A stretch of DNA of 64,000 bases from Faecalibacter bovis. GTDB lineage: Bacteria; Bacteroidota; Bacteroidia; Flavobacteriales; Weeksellaceae. Below are positions 54,496 to 63,243 of this stretch, piece by piece. Numbering within the stretch: the stretch's first letter is position 1; every line of letters starts with the position of its first letter. A program made the position numbers and the translations under genes. The notes under the pieces are model-generated. The model did not search any database. It was not told where the DNA came from and was given only the letters and a program-made list of their open reading frames with translations. Location: assembly GCF_017948305.1 (NCBI RefSeq), contig NZ_CP072842.1:2672501-2736500 (forward strand). Direction: 5' to 3'.

Positions 54496-54528
54496 AAAAA
54501 AAAGGTGTAGAATAATCTACACCTTTTT
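54496..54528 (-). terminator. Terminator of the sdhCAB operon
   Basis: AAAAAGGTGTAGA, ATAA loop, TCTACACCTTTTT, read on the minus strand with T-run from the A8 on the left. Confidence 0.88.
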
Positions 54529-54554
54529 ATATATAAATAAATTTTTACAATTTA

Positions 54555-55331
54555 TTAAACTGATTCAGGAGAAGCAATTTTCGCAGATAAGAACTCACGG
54601 TTCATACGCGCGATATTGTCTAAAGAAATTCCTTTAGGACATTCTACCTCACAAGCTCCTGTATTAGTACAGTTACCAAAACCTTCTAAGTCCATTTGTG
54701 CAACCATTTTTTGTGCACGACGAGAAGCTTCAACTTGTCCTTGTGGTAATAATGCAAATTGAGAAACTTTAGCACCTACGAATAACATCGCAGATCCATT
54801 TTTACAAGTTGCAACACAAGCTCCACATCCGATACATGTTGCAGCATCAAACGCTTCATCAGCAGCTTTTTTATTAACTGGAATTGCATTAGCATCAACT
54901 GTACGTCCAGAAGTATTTACAGAAATGTAAGCACCAGCTTGTTGGATACGGTCAAAAGAAGAACGGTCAACAATTAAATCTTTGATTACAGGGAATGCAG
55001 CAGATCTCCATGGTTCGATGTAAATAGTCTCTCCATCTTTAAACATACGCATGTGTAACTGACATGTTGTAGTTCCTGAGTCTGGTCCGTGTGCTTGTCC
55101 ATTAATGAATAAAGAACACATACCACAGATACCTTCACGACAATCGTGGTCAAAAGCAACTGGTTCTTTTCCTTCTCCGATTAATTGCTCGTTTAATAAA
55201 TCAAGCATTTCTAAGAATGAAGAATCAGTCGAAACATCTTTTAGAGAATATGTTTCCATGTTCCCTTGAGCATTAGCGTTTTTTTGACGCCAAATTTTCA
55301 GTGTTATACTGATTGTTTTTGATGATGCCAT
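54555..55331 (-). CDS. sdhB: Succinate dehydrogenase/fumarate reductase iron-sulfur subunit
   Basis: 258 residues. Three cluster motifs are complete: [15 protein letters not shown] for [2Fe-2S] (with an upstream DHDC Cys), [11 protein letters not shown] for [4Fe-4S] and [12 protein letters not shown] for the third cluster. It carries electrons from SdhA flavin to the membrane quinone site. Last gene of the operon sdhC-sdhA-sdhB, 62 nt after sdhA, ended by a terminator. Confidence 0.95.
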   Translation of the reverse strand: MASSKTISITLKIWRQKNANAQGNMETYSLKDVSTDSSFLEMLDLLNEQLIGEGKEPVAFDHDCREGICGMCSLFINGQAHGPDSGTTTCQLHMRMFKDGETIYIEPWRSAAFPVIKDLIVDRSSFDRIQQAGAYISVNTSGRTVDANAIPVNKKAADEAFDAATCIGCGACVATCKNGSAMLFVGAKVSQFALLPQGQVEASRRAQKMVAQMDLEGFGNCTNTGACEVECPKGISLDNIARMNREFLSAKIASPESV

Positions 55332-55393
55332 ATTATTTTAAGATATTTTGACATTCAGTTGAGCTCTTAGACGAGCTCAACCAAATGATTTTA

Positions 55394-57406
55394 TTATTTA
55401 TAACTACGAGCTTTTAACTCAATAAATTTGAATTCTAACATTTCCTTGTGTAACACCTCTTGGTTGATGTCAGCACCTTTGTATTCCCAAGCAGCAACGT
55501 AAGCGAAGTTTTCGTCATCACGCATAGCCTCACCTTCTTCAGTTTGGAAATCCTCACGGAAGTGTCCACCACAAGATTCGTTACGGTGTAATGCATCAAT
55601 TGCCATTAATTGACCTAACTCTAAGAAGTCAGCAACACGCATAGCTTTTTCTAACTCAGTATTTAATTCGTCAGCAGAACCTGGAACCATTACATCTCTG
55701 TAGAATTCTTCACGTAAAGTAGCAATTTCAGCAATCGCTTCATTTAAACCTTGTTTGTTACGAGCCATACCAACTTTATTCCACATAATCATACCTAAAC
55801 GTTTGTGGAAGTGATCTACAGACTTCGTACCTTTATTGTTAATGAAGAAATTTAATTGATCTTTAACAGATTTCTCAGCTTCATCAAACTCAGGAGTATT
55901 TGTAGGGATTTTACCTGTACGGATATCAGCAGATAAGTAATCAGCGATTGTGTAAGGTAATACAAAGTAACCATCAGCTAAACCTTGCATTAATGCAGAT
56001 GCACCTAAACGGTTAGCTCCGTGATCAGAGAAGTTAGCTTCTCCAGCTACGAAACATCCAGGAATTGTAGACATTAAGTTGTAATCTACCCATACACCAC
56101 CCATTGTGTAGTGAATCGCTGGATAAATACGCATTGGATTTTCGTAAGGATTCTCATCAGTAATTTTCCAGTACATTTGGAATAAGTTACCGTATTTCTC
56201 CTCAATCCATTTTTTACCTAATTCTTCGATACGAGCTTCAGATGGGTTAGACTCACCGTTAGCAAAAGCAACCTCTTTACCTTTTTTCTTGATTTCGTCA
56301 GTAAAGTCTAAGTAAACTCCTTCACCTGTTTCATTCGCTTCAATTCCGTAACCAGCATCACAACGCTCTTTCGCAGCACGAGAAGCAACGTCACGAGGAA
56401 CTAAGTTACCGAATGCAGGGTAACGACGCTCTAAATAGTAATCTCTATCTTCTTCTTTAATATCAACAGCTTTTAACTTTCCTGCACGGATAGCTTCAGC
56501 ATCTTCTTTCTTTTTAGGAACCCAGATACGTCCTGAGTTACGTAAAGATTCTGACATTAAAGTTAATTTTGATTGATTTGTTCCGTGGATTGGAATACAA
56601 GTTGGGTGAATTTGAACGTAACATGGGTTCGCGAATAAAGCACCTTTTTTGTGAATTTTCCAAGCTGAAGTTACGTTTGATCCCATCGCGTTAGATGATA
56701 AGAAGTAAACGTTACCGTAACCACCTGTAGCAATAACTACTGCGTGAGCTGAATGTCTTTCAACTTCACCAGTAACCATGTTACGAGCGATAATTCCACG
56801 AGCTTTACCATCAACAAGTACAATATCCAACATTTCGTGACGGTTGTACATCTCGATTTTACCTAAGTGGATTTGGTGATTCATTGCTGAATATGCACCT
56901 AATAATAATTGTTGACCTGTTTGTCCTTTTGCATAGAAAGTACGAGAAACCTGTACCCCACCAAAAGAACGGTTATCTAATAAACCACCGTATTCACGTG
57001 CAAAAGGAACCCCTTGCATAACACATTGGTCGATAATATTACCAGAAACCTCAGCTAAACGATAAACGTTAGACTCACGAGCACGGTAATCACCACCTTT
57101 AATAGTATCGTAGAATAAACGGTAGATAGAGTCATTATCTCCTTTATAATTTTTAGCAGCATTTACACCACCTTGTGCAGCAATAGAGTGTGCACGACGA
57201 GGTGAATCTTGGTAACAAAATGCTTTAACTTTGTATCCTAACTCTGCTAAAGTAGCAGCAGCTGAACCTCCAGCTAAACCTGTACCAACTACAATAACAT
57301 CAATTTTATCACGGTTATTTGGAGCTACTAAATTTAAGTGAGCTTTGTGCTCGCTCCATTGATTTGCGATATCTCCTGTTGGAATTTTAGAATTTAAAAT
57401 ACTCAT
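55394..57406 (-). CDS. sdhA: Succinate dehydrogenase/fumarate reductase flavoprotein subunit
   Basis: 670 residues. FAD-binding [20 protein letters not shown] at the N-terminus, the covalent FAD histidine in [16 protein letters not shown], the active-site region HPTCIPIHG and the long C-terminal helical part ([17 protein letters not shown]). Length and motifs match the B-type (Bacteroidota/Bacillus) enzyme. It interconverts succinate and fumarate, joining the TCA cycle to the quinone pool. 12 nt after sdhC. Confidence 0.96.
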   Translation of the reverse strand: MSILNSKIPTGDIANQWSEHKAHLNLVAPNNRDKIDVIVVGTGLAGGSAAATLAELGYKVKAFCYQDSPRRAHSIAAQGGVNAAKNYKGDNDSIYRLFYDTIKGGDYRARESNVYRLAEVSGNIIDQCVMQGVPFAREYGGLLDNRSFGGVQVSRTFYAKGQTGQQLLLGAYSAMNHQIHLGKIEMYNRHEMLDIVLVDGKARGIIARNMVTGEVERHSAHAVVIATGGYGNVYFLSSNAMGSNVTSAWKIHKKGALFANPCYVQIHPTCIPIHGTNQSKLTLMSESLRNSGRIWVPKKKEDAEAIRAGKLKAVDIKEEDRDYYLERRYPAFGNLVPRDVASRAAKERCDAGYGIEANETGEGVYLDFTDEIKKKGKEVAFANGESNPSEARIEELGKKWIEEKYGNLFQMYWKITDENPYENPMRIYPAIHYTMGGVWVDYNLMSTIPGCFVAGEANFSDHGANRLGASALMQGLADGYFVLPYTIADYLSADIRTGKIPTNTPEFDEAEKSVKDQLNFFINNKGTKSVDHFHKRLGMIMWNKVGMARNKQGLNEAIAEIATLREEFYRDVMVPGSADELNTELEKAMRVADFLELGQLMAIDALHRNESCGGHFREDFQTEEGEAMRDDENFAYVAAWEYKGADINQEVLHKEMLEFKFIELKARSYK

Positions 57407-57418
57407 TTTCTATTGATA

Positions 57419-58102
57419 TTATGATAAGTTATTAACAAAATGGTAAACTGCAATTACGATAAATAAAGCAGGAACTAAAATTGAATACCATTTTCCGAAA
57501 GCAACTAAACATGGAGTATATTTTGGGTGACGCGCTCCAATAGATTGGAAAGCAGAAGCAAAACCATGTTGTAAGTGTAATGATAAGAATACGAAAGCCA
57601 CTACATATAATACTAATGTTACAGCAGAAGTAAATACGTGGTTTACGTGATCCATAAAGTAGTTACCTTGACCAAAATTAGGATCAACATTAACGTAGTG
57701 AGCGTTGATTGTTGGAACCCAGAATTGCCATAAGTGAACTAATAAGAATAATAAGATAACACCACCTGAAATAATCATATTTCTTGACATCCAAGTTGAG
57801 TTAGCAGCACCGTTGTACTTAGCATATGCTACAGGACCACGAGCTTTTTTGTTTTGAATTTCTAATACAAACCCCATAATAAAGTGGTAAACCACACCTA
57901 TTAATAAAATTGGTTGCATAACAAATTGTACAATTGGGTTAGCACTCATGAAAGCCGAAACTTCATTGAACCCATCTGGATAAACCATAGATAATAAGTT
58001 TATCACTAAATGCTGTAATAAGAACACTATTAAGAATAAGGCTGACAAAGCCATAGCGAACTTCTTACCAATAGATGATTTTAGTAATGATTCATTTGCC
58101 AT
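57419..58102 (-). CDS. sdhC: Succinate dehydrogenase cytochrome b558 subunit
   Basis: 227 residues with five transmembrane helices and several His for two b hemes (LFLLQHLVINLLS, GVVYHFIMGF, LFLLVHLWQFW, DHVNHVFTS, SLHLQHGFASAFQ). This single five-helix anchor is typical of B-type (diheme) complexes of Bacteroidota. It anchors SdhAB and reduces or oxidises menaquinone. First gene of the operon. A promoter lies about 35-65 nt upstream. Confidence 0.95.
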   Translation of the reverse strand: MANESLLKSSIGKKFAMALSALFLIVFLLQHLVINLLSMVYPDGFNEVSAFMSANPIVQFVMQPILLIGVVYHFIMGFVLEIQNKKARGPVAYAKYNGAANSTWMSRNMIISGGVILLFLLVHLWQFWVPTINAHYVNVDPNFGQGNYFMDHVNHVFTSAVTLVLYVVAFVFLSLHLQHGFASAFQSIGARHPKYTPCLVAFGKWYSILVPALFIVIAVYHFVNNLS

Positions 58103-58136
58103 AAAGCAATACGTTTTATATTTTTAGATATTTGCA

Positions 58137-58168
58137 CAAATTTAATCAACCTATCACTCTATTCACAA
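58137..58168 (-). promoter_or_regulatory. Promoter of the sdhCAB operon
   Basis: On the minus strand TTG (58166-58168), 21 nt, TAAATTTG (58137-58144), 34 nt before the sdhC start. Confidence 0.65.
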
Positions 58169-58270
58169 TGAAATATATCATTTAAAGCCGTGTTTACATT
58201 AGTTTAGAACGATTCTTATTAAGATATTAAATTAATTTTAAATCTTCACGAAAAAAAACATGATTTCTTA

Positions 58271-58299
58271 TTGTATATATATAAATTTTAGTAAATTTG
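58271..58299 (+). promoter_or_regulatory. Promoter of the leader/small RNA before the ECF-sigma operon
   Basis: TTG (58271-58273), 18-nt spacer, TAAATTTG (58292-58299), a near-perfect Bacteroidota promoter. Confidence 0.7.
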
Positions 58300-58303
58300 T
58301 CTC

Positions 58304-58383
58304 TGATAAAGCCGTAGCTTTTTCATAGGTTTAAGTTAGTTAGGAAAATCTCCACGTCTTCGGATGTGGAGATTATTTTTTTT
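58304..58383 (+). ncRNA. Candidate leader RNA or small RNA, about 80 nt
   Basis: Between the strong promoter and the sigma gene: a small hairpin AAAGC-CGTA-GCTTT (58308-58321), an unpaired stretch, and a 12-bp stem (AATCTCCACGTC with GATGTGGAGATT) closed by a TTCG tetraloop and followed by eight T (58347-58383). The stem is a textbook terminator 48 nt before the sigma start. It is either the end of an independent small RNA or an attenuator of the operon. Confidence 0.6.
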
Positions 58384-58431
58384 GTAACATTTCGTATCTT
58401 TAAACTACTTATTGCGTAAAAGAATAATAAA

Positions 58432-58932
58432 TTGTCGGAAAAAGCCAACAAATTCACTGAATTAATAGAGAATAATCAAGGGATAATTCACAAAATCTGT
58501 CGTATTTATACAGATGATGAATTTTCGCACGAGGATTTATTTCAGGAAATTGTACTTCAACTTTGGCGATCATTTGATAGTTTCAAAGGAAATTCAAAAT
58601 TTTCCACATGGATGTATCGTGTTAGTCTAAATACAGCTATTGTATTAATTCGAAAAAAGAATCGAACAATAGAAGTTTCAACGCTTGAAAATCAACTTTT
58701 TAATATCAAATCTGAAGATGCTGACATAGAAACCGAAGAGAGACTCCAGTTACTTTATGCAGCTATCAAAATGTTAAATGATGTTGAAAGAGCTTTAGTC
58801 CTCCTCTATTTAGAAGATTTACCTTACAAAGAAATTGCTGATACGTTAGGAATTTCAGAAGTAAATGCACGCGTAAAAATGAATAGAGCAAAAACTAGAT
58901 TAAAAGAATTAATTACAAAAATGGAACAATAA
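58432..58932 (+). CDS. ECF-type RNA polymerase sigma factor
   Basis: 166 residues with TTG start. Region 2 (about 10-75: IHKICRIYTDDEFSHEDLFQEIVLQLW, FSTWMYRVSLNTA) and region 4 (about 105-160: VERALVLLYLEDLPYKEIADTLGISEVNARVKMNRAKTRLK split over the HTH) are clear. No region 3. It probably directs transcription of its own metal-uptake operon or of stress genes. A TATCTTTA element 30 nt before the start could be a separate promoter. The stop overlaps the next start by one base (TAATG). Confidence 0.9.
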   Translation: MSEKANKFTELIENNQGIIHKICRIYTDDEFSHEDLFQEIVLQLWRSFDSFKGNSKFSTWMYRVSLNTAIVLIRKKNRTIEVSTLENQLFNIKSEDADIETEERLQLLYAAIKMLNDVERALVLLYLEDLPYKEIADTLGISEVNARVKMNRAKTRLKELITKMEQ

Positions 58933-59564
58933 TGGAGTTAGATGACTTAAAATCCGCATGGAAATCAATTCCAGACGAAAAAAAATACGATCGAGATAAA
59001 ATATTTAACATGTTGAAGAAAAAATCTACTTCAACAATTCATTGGTTTTTTAAATTTACATTGACTGAATTAACGTTAGTTGTTTTATTTACGTTAATAT
59101 CTATTGCAAAAGGTAAACTAATAACTGGTGAAAGTTTATCATTCGAAAATTCATTTTTTTACAGAAATTATATTATTGGATCTGCTTGCACAATTCTTTT
59201 TACGTTATTGTTTTTAATTTATAGTTACAATACTTATCAGAAAATTAAAATTAACGATTCGGTAAAAAATCTAATGAATCACATTATTAGGTATCGAAAA
59301 ATCGTGAATTTTTTCATTTTCTTTCAAGTCATTGCTCTAATATCAATTTCAACACCTTATTATTTTGAACTTGGTAAAAATATTTACATCGATAAAATTG
59401 GAAGCAATTACGATATAAACAAAGCAGATACAGTTGGTTATATAGCTGTGGGTATCGCAATTGTGCTAATATTAATTATCACAACCATCTATTATGGTGT
59501 TATTTATTGGTTGTTTTTAAGAAAATTATCTAAAAACTTATACGAATTAAAAGATATTAAATAA
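58932..59564 (+). CDS. Four-helix membrane protein linked to the sigma factor
   Basis: 210 residues. The N-terminus (MELDDLKSAWKSIPDEKKYD) is soluble, followed by hydrophobic segments near 37-57, 77-100, 128-148 and 170-195, and a short charged tail. The position, translationally coupled to an ECF sigma gene, suggests an anti-sigma or sensor role, but it lacks the zinc-binding HxxxCxxC of classical anti-sigma factors. Widespread in Bacteroidota next to ECF genes, function unknown. Confidence 0.7.
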   Translation: MELDDLKSAWKSIPDEKKYDRDKIFNMLKKKSTSTIHWFFKFTLTELTLVVLFTLISIAKGKLITGESLSFENSFFYRNYIIGSACTILFTLLFLIYSYNTYQKIKINDSVKNLMNHIIRYRKIVNFFIFFQVIALISISTPYYFELGKNIYIDKIGSNYDINKADTVGYIAVGIAIVLILIITTIYYGVIYWLFLRKLSKNLYELKDIK

Positions 59565-59588
59565 GAATACTTTATTTTTGTAACTACC

Positions 59589-59897
59589 ATGTTAAAAAGA
59601 ATTAAATATATCGTCCTACTATTATGTATGCTGATTTCTGTAAATCAGTCTATTCATATTATTGGCCATATTTTTTCTTCTCATGATGATGCTCAATCAG
59701 AATTGGTTCACATCAATGATCATAAATGTCAATTATGCCACATTGATGTAAAATCATTACTTCCTGATTCAGAACAAAAAAATTTCACTTGGTTTGATGC
59801 TCCAAAGCATACCATTTCCTATTTATTCATAACACCGCAACAATACAAAGTTGCGAATCCATTTTTTAGTCTTAGAGCTCCACCCTTTTTGATATAA
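59589..59897 (+). CDS. Small exported His/Cys-rich protein, DUF2946-like
   Basis: 102 residues. A signal or anchor helix (YIVLLLCMLISVNQSIHII) is followed by HINDHKCQLCHIDVKS, a CxxC flanked by His residues, and the tail FFSLRAPPFLI. The His/CxxC segment and RAPP-type ending resemble DUF2946 proteins found beside copper or zinc TonB-receptor genes. It may bind metal in the periplasm and hand it on. 24 nt after the membrane protein gene and 42 nt before the receptor gene. Confidence 0.65.
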   Translation: MLKRIKYIVLLLCMLISVNQSIHIIGHIFSSHDDAQSELVHINDHKCQLCHIDVKSLLPDSEQKNFTWFDAPKHTISYLFITPQQYKVANPFFSLRAPPFLI

Positions 59898-59939
59898 CTT
59901 CAATTTTAATTCATTGTTTTATATCAAAATCAAGACGTT

Positions 59940-62324
59940 ATGTCATTTTATTTAAAAAGTGCTGTAATTGCTGCAATTATGTGTAGTAATGCAAACGCTC
60001 AACATACTATTTTAGGTCAAGTTATTGATCAAAATCAAAAACCAATTCCATTTGTAACAGTCGAATTTAATAATGAAGCTCATCAAACAGATGCTTCAGG
60101 AAAATTCTATGTAACAAACTTAGTTAATGGAAAATATGAATTGTTTATTAATGAACAAGGGTACTCTCCTATTCAAAAAGAAATTATCATAAATCAATCA
60201 CTTAATTTACAATTTGTATTGATGCATGATCATAGTTATTCATTAAATCAGGTTGATGTGATTGCGCATAAACACGATTTTACAACTGGAAACTCTGAAC
60301 ATGTTGATCAAAAATATGTGCGAGAAAATTATGCTGGTTCTTTGGCTAAATCTTTAGAAAATATGGCTGGCGTGAATGCTTCTGGAATTGGATCTGCAGC
60401 TTCTAAACCAATAATCAGAGGATTAGGATTTAATCGATTATTAGTTTCAGAAAATGGAATAAAACAAGAAGGACAACAATGGGGAGCTGATCATGGTTTA
60501 GAAATTGATGCGTTAAATATTGAAGAAGTTGAGGTAATTAAAGGACCTGCAACATTGGAATATGGAAACGAAGCTATTGCCGGAGTTATTCGTATTAAAA
60601 ACAATCAAGTTCCTGCTAAAAATAGTTCGAAAACGAATCTAGGTTTAATGTATCAATCAGTAAATGATAATTACATCACTTCTATCAATCATCAAACTCG
60701 TGGCGATAAATTCTTTTATAAATTAAAAGGTACTTATAGTGACTTTGCTGATTACAGAACAACAACAGATAAAATTAGATACCTGGATCGTTGGATGCCG
60801 ATTTACAATAATCGTGTAAAAAATACAGCTGGTAAAGAAATGAATGTTCAAGGTCAAATTGGTTATATTGATCAACAGTTCCGAAGTATTTTAACGGTTT
60901 CTAATGTAAATCAAAAAATAGGATTTTTCCCAGGTTCGCATGGAGTTCCTTCATTGGATAGACTTTTACACGATGGAAATTACAGAAACGTTGATTTTCC
61001 GCATCAAAAAGTGAATCATTTCAAAGTTATTAACGAAAATGAATTTAAAATTGATGCTAAGAATTTAATCAAATTCAACTTTGGATATCAAAATAATCAT
61101 CGTCAAGAAATTAGTGCATTCCATACACATTATAGCAATCAACAAGCACCCTTAGTTAATCCTGATTTAGAATTAGATTTTAAATTAGCAACCTATGATT
61201 CGCAAATAAAATTTGAACATACACACAATCAAAATTTTAAAACCATTATTGGTGGTCAATCGCAAATACAGGTAAACCGAATTGCTGGTTACAATTATCT
61301 TTTGCCACAATATGATAGAAATATTTACAGTGGATATTTAATTGAAGAATACCAAAGAGCTAAAACGTGGAAAGTAACTGCTGGAATACGTTTTGACTAT
61401 GCTGATTTTGATTCAAAAGGTTATTTTGATGAAACATTATATGATTATTTGATCGGAAAAGATTACGCACCTGCAATTTCTAATTTTTATGCAGAAAGAA
61501 GCCAAGATATTTCACGTTCATTTTCGAATTGGAATGGAATGATTGGTGCTACGTTTCAGCCTAATGATTTTTGGGATTTTAATTTAAACATTGGAACTAA
61601 TTTCCGCTTACCAACTGCAATTGAATTAGGATCTAACGGAATTCATCATGGATCATTTAGACACGAACGCGGAGATTCAACATTAGATTCAGAAAAAGGA
61701 TACGCATTTGATTTTAAAGCAACTTACCATAAAAATAATTGGGATATTGCCGTAAGTCCGTATGCTTATTATTTTAGCAACTATATATTTTTGAAACCTT
61801 CTGGGCAATTTTCAATATTACCACACGGAGGTCAAATTTACCAATACACACAAAGCAAAGCTTTACTTACAGGTTTTGAAGTCAATGTACAAAAGCGTTT
61901 CACAGATAATTTGGATGCACAAGTTATTTATGAATATGTTTACAATCGTCAGTTAACAGAAGATAATGAATTAGGTAATTTCTTACCTTTTACACCACCA
62001 AATACATTATTTTCTAAAGTAAATTATCGAATTGATCAACCGATTTCAATTTTTGATGATTTCGAATTTAATGTTTCTGGACGTTATGCTTTCGAACAAA
62101 GTAACATTGCACAAAACGAAGACGTTACAAAAGACTATTTCTTACTGGGCGCAGGTATAAAAACTAACATTTTAATCAATAATTTTAAAGCAACTTTAAC
62201 TGTACAAGGTTCTAATTTATTGAACAAAAAATATTACAATCATACAAGCTTTTACCGCGCTTTACAATTACCCGAACAAGCAAGAAATATTCAAGTAATG
62301 TTAAGTATTCCATTCGGTAAATAA
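59940..62324 (+). CDS. TonB-dependent outer-membrane receptor (zinc/copper type)
   Basis: 794 residues. Signal peptide ending SNANAQ, a carboxypeptidase-regulatory-like N-terminal domain (LGQVIDQNQKPIPFVTVEFN), a plug (YAGSLAKSLENMAGVNASG, KPIIRGLGFNRLLVSENGIK, VEVIKGPATLEYGNEAIAG) and a 22-strand barrel ending QVMLSIPFGK. His residues are frequent in the external loops (GADHGLEID in the plug, HTHNQNFK, NGIHHGSFRHERGD). The plug pattern is closer to ZnuD-like metal receptors than to siderophore receptors, so zinc or copper is the likely cargo. Flanked by small His-rich proteins. Confidence 0.85.
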   Translation: MSFYLKSAVIAAIMCSNANAQHTILGQVIDQNQKPIPFVTVEFNNEAHQTDASGKFYVTNLVNGKYELFINEQGYSPIQKEIIINQSLNLQFVLMHDHSYSLNQVDVIAHKHDFTTGNSEHVDQKYVRENYAGSLAKSLENMAGVNASGIGSAASKPIIRGLGFNRLLVSENGIKQEGQQWGADHGLEIDALNIEEVEVIKGPATLEYGNEAIAGVIRIKNNQVPAKNSSKTNLGLMYQSVNDNYITSINHQTRGDKFFYKLKGTYSDFADYRTTTDKIRYLDRWMPIYNNRVKNTAGKEMNVQGQIGYIDQQFRSILTVSNVNQKIGFFPGSHGVPSLDRLLHDGNYRNVDFPHQKVNHFKVINENEFKIDAKNLIKFNFGYQNNHRQEISAFHTHYSNQQAPLVNPDLELDFKLATYDSQIKFEHTHNQNFKTIIGGQSQIQVNRIAGYNYLLPQYDRNIYSGYLIEEYQRAKTWKVTAGIRFDYADFDSKGYFDETLYDYLIGKDYAPAISNFYAERSQDISRSFSNWNGMIGATFQPNDFWDFNLNIGTNFRLPTAIELGSNGIHHGSFRHERGDSTLDSEKGYAFDFKATYHKNNWDIAVSPYAYYFSNYIFLKPSGQFSILPHGGQIYQYTQSKALLTGFEVNVQKRFTDNLDAQVIYEYVYNRQLTEDNELGNFLPFTPPNTLFSKVNYRIDQPISIFDDFEFNVSGRYAFEQSNIAQNEDVTKDYFLLGAGIKTNILINNFKATLTVQGSNLLNKKYYNHTSFYRALQLPEQARNIQVMLSIPFGK

Positions 62325-62326
62325 TA

Positions 62327-62644
62327 ATGAAACAAAAGATCAAACAAAGGATTTTAGTTTTTTTTAGTAGCGTTATTTTATTGCTACCGATTACTAATGC
62401 ACTTCATTTTGTTTTAATTGATCATACTGTAAATCAAGATTCTGGTATAATAAAAATTCCTCATCAATGTGATGATTTTATTCTGAATCAAACGTATATA
62501 ATTCATGATTTTACATTAGAAATTGAAAAACCAATTTGGCTCGATTTCTACTACCACATTAATGTAAATTATTTAAAGAATTATCAATCAAAATTCTTGT
62601 TTGATATTAATAATAAAGGTCCGCCAAATTCTAATTTAGCTTAG
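62327..62644 (+). CDS. Small exported protein of the receptor locus
   Basis: 105 residues starting 2 nt after the receptor stop. One hydrophobic N-terminal segment (ILVFFSSVILLLPITNALHF) and a short mature part with His and one Cys (LIDHTVNQDS, IPHQCDDFILNQ), ending NNKGPPNSNLA. Its size, order and GPP tail echo the small protein before the receptor, but its CxxC is missing. No family recognised. It could be a second accessory metal-binding peptide. Confidence 0.6.
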   Translation: MKQKIKQRILVFFSSVILLLPITNALHFVLIDHTVNQDSGIIKIPHQCDDFILNQTYIIHDFTLEIEKPIWLDFYYHINVNYLKNYQSKFLFDINNKGPPNSNLA

Positions 62645-62703
62645 AAAACCAACAAACCTTTATTTAAAATTAAATCAATTACAATACATTAAAAATTAAA
62701 ACA

Positions 62704-63147
62704 ATGAATTCATTTTTCAAAACAATAATATTAGCTGCAACTCCTATTTTATTATTATCATCATGCTCTTCTGACGATGATAAATTAGATACTGAAAAAC
62801 CAAAAATCGTATTAGGAAAACCAACAGATCACCAATCATACGAATTAGGTTCGACAATAGAAGTTCAAGCAATTTTATCTGATAATGTTGAATTAGGATC
62901 GTACAAAATCAATATTCATTCAGATGGTGATGGACATGAACACAGATCAACGACAACAAATTGGGATTTTTCTGATACTGGAGTTATCGAAGGAAATAAA
63001 GAATATGTTTTAAACAAAACAATTCAAATTCCAGCTGGTGATATTACTGAAGGTCATTACCATTTAGGGATTATGGTAATTGACAAGGCTGGTAACGAAA
63101 CAGAATCATACATCGAAATCGTTGTAGGAGAAGATCACCACCATTAA
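62704..63147 (+). CDS. DUF4625 lipoprotein, His-rich
   Basis: 147 residues. Lipobox LLLSSC at about residue 21, then SSDDD, which resembles a surface-export signal. The body is one immunoglobulin-like beta domain (QSYELGSTIEVQAILSDNVEL, VMVIDKAGNETESYIEIVV) that matches DUF4625. His-rich metal-binding sequence appears in DGDGHEHRS and the C-terminal GEDHHH. Last gene of the operon, ended by a terminator. Likely a surface or periplasmic metal-binding partner of the receptor. Confidence 0.8.
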   Translation: MNSFFKTIILAATPILLLSSCSSDDDKLDTEKPKIVLGKPTDHQSYELGSTIEVQAILSDNVELGSYKINIHSDGDGHEHRSTTTNWDFSDTGVIEGNKEYVLNKTIQIPAGDITEGHYHLGIMVIDKAGNETESYIEIVVGEDHHH

Positions 63148-63164
63148 TCGATATAAATTATGAC

Positions 63165-63192
63165 AAAGGCTCGGAATTTCCGAGCCTTTTTT
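63165..63192 (+). terminator. Terminator after the metal-locus operon
   Basis: AAAGGCTCGG, AATTT loop, CCGAGCCTTT, then T. Confidence 0.9.
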
Positions 63193-63243
63193 GGTTATAA
63201 AAATGAAAGATTTGTTATTTTAGCAGTCATCAAATAAAATACA

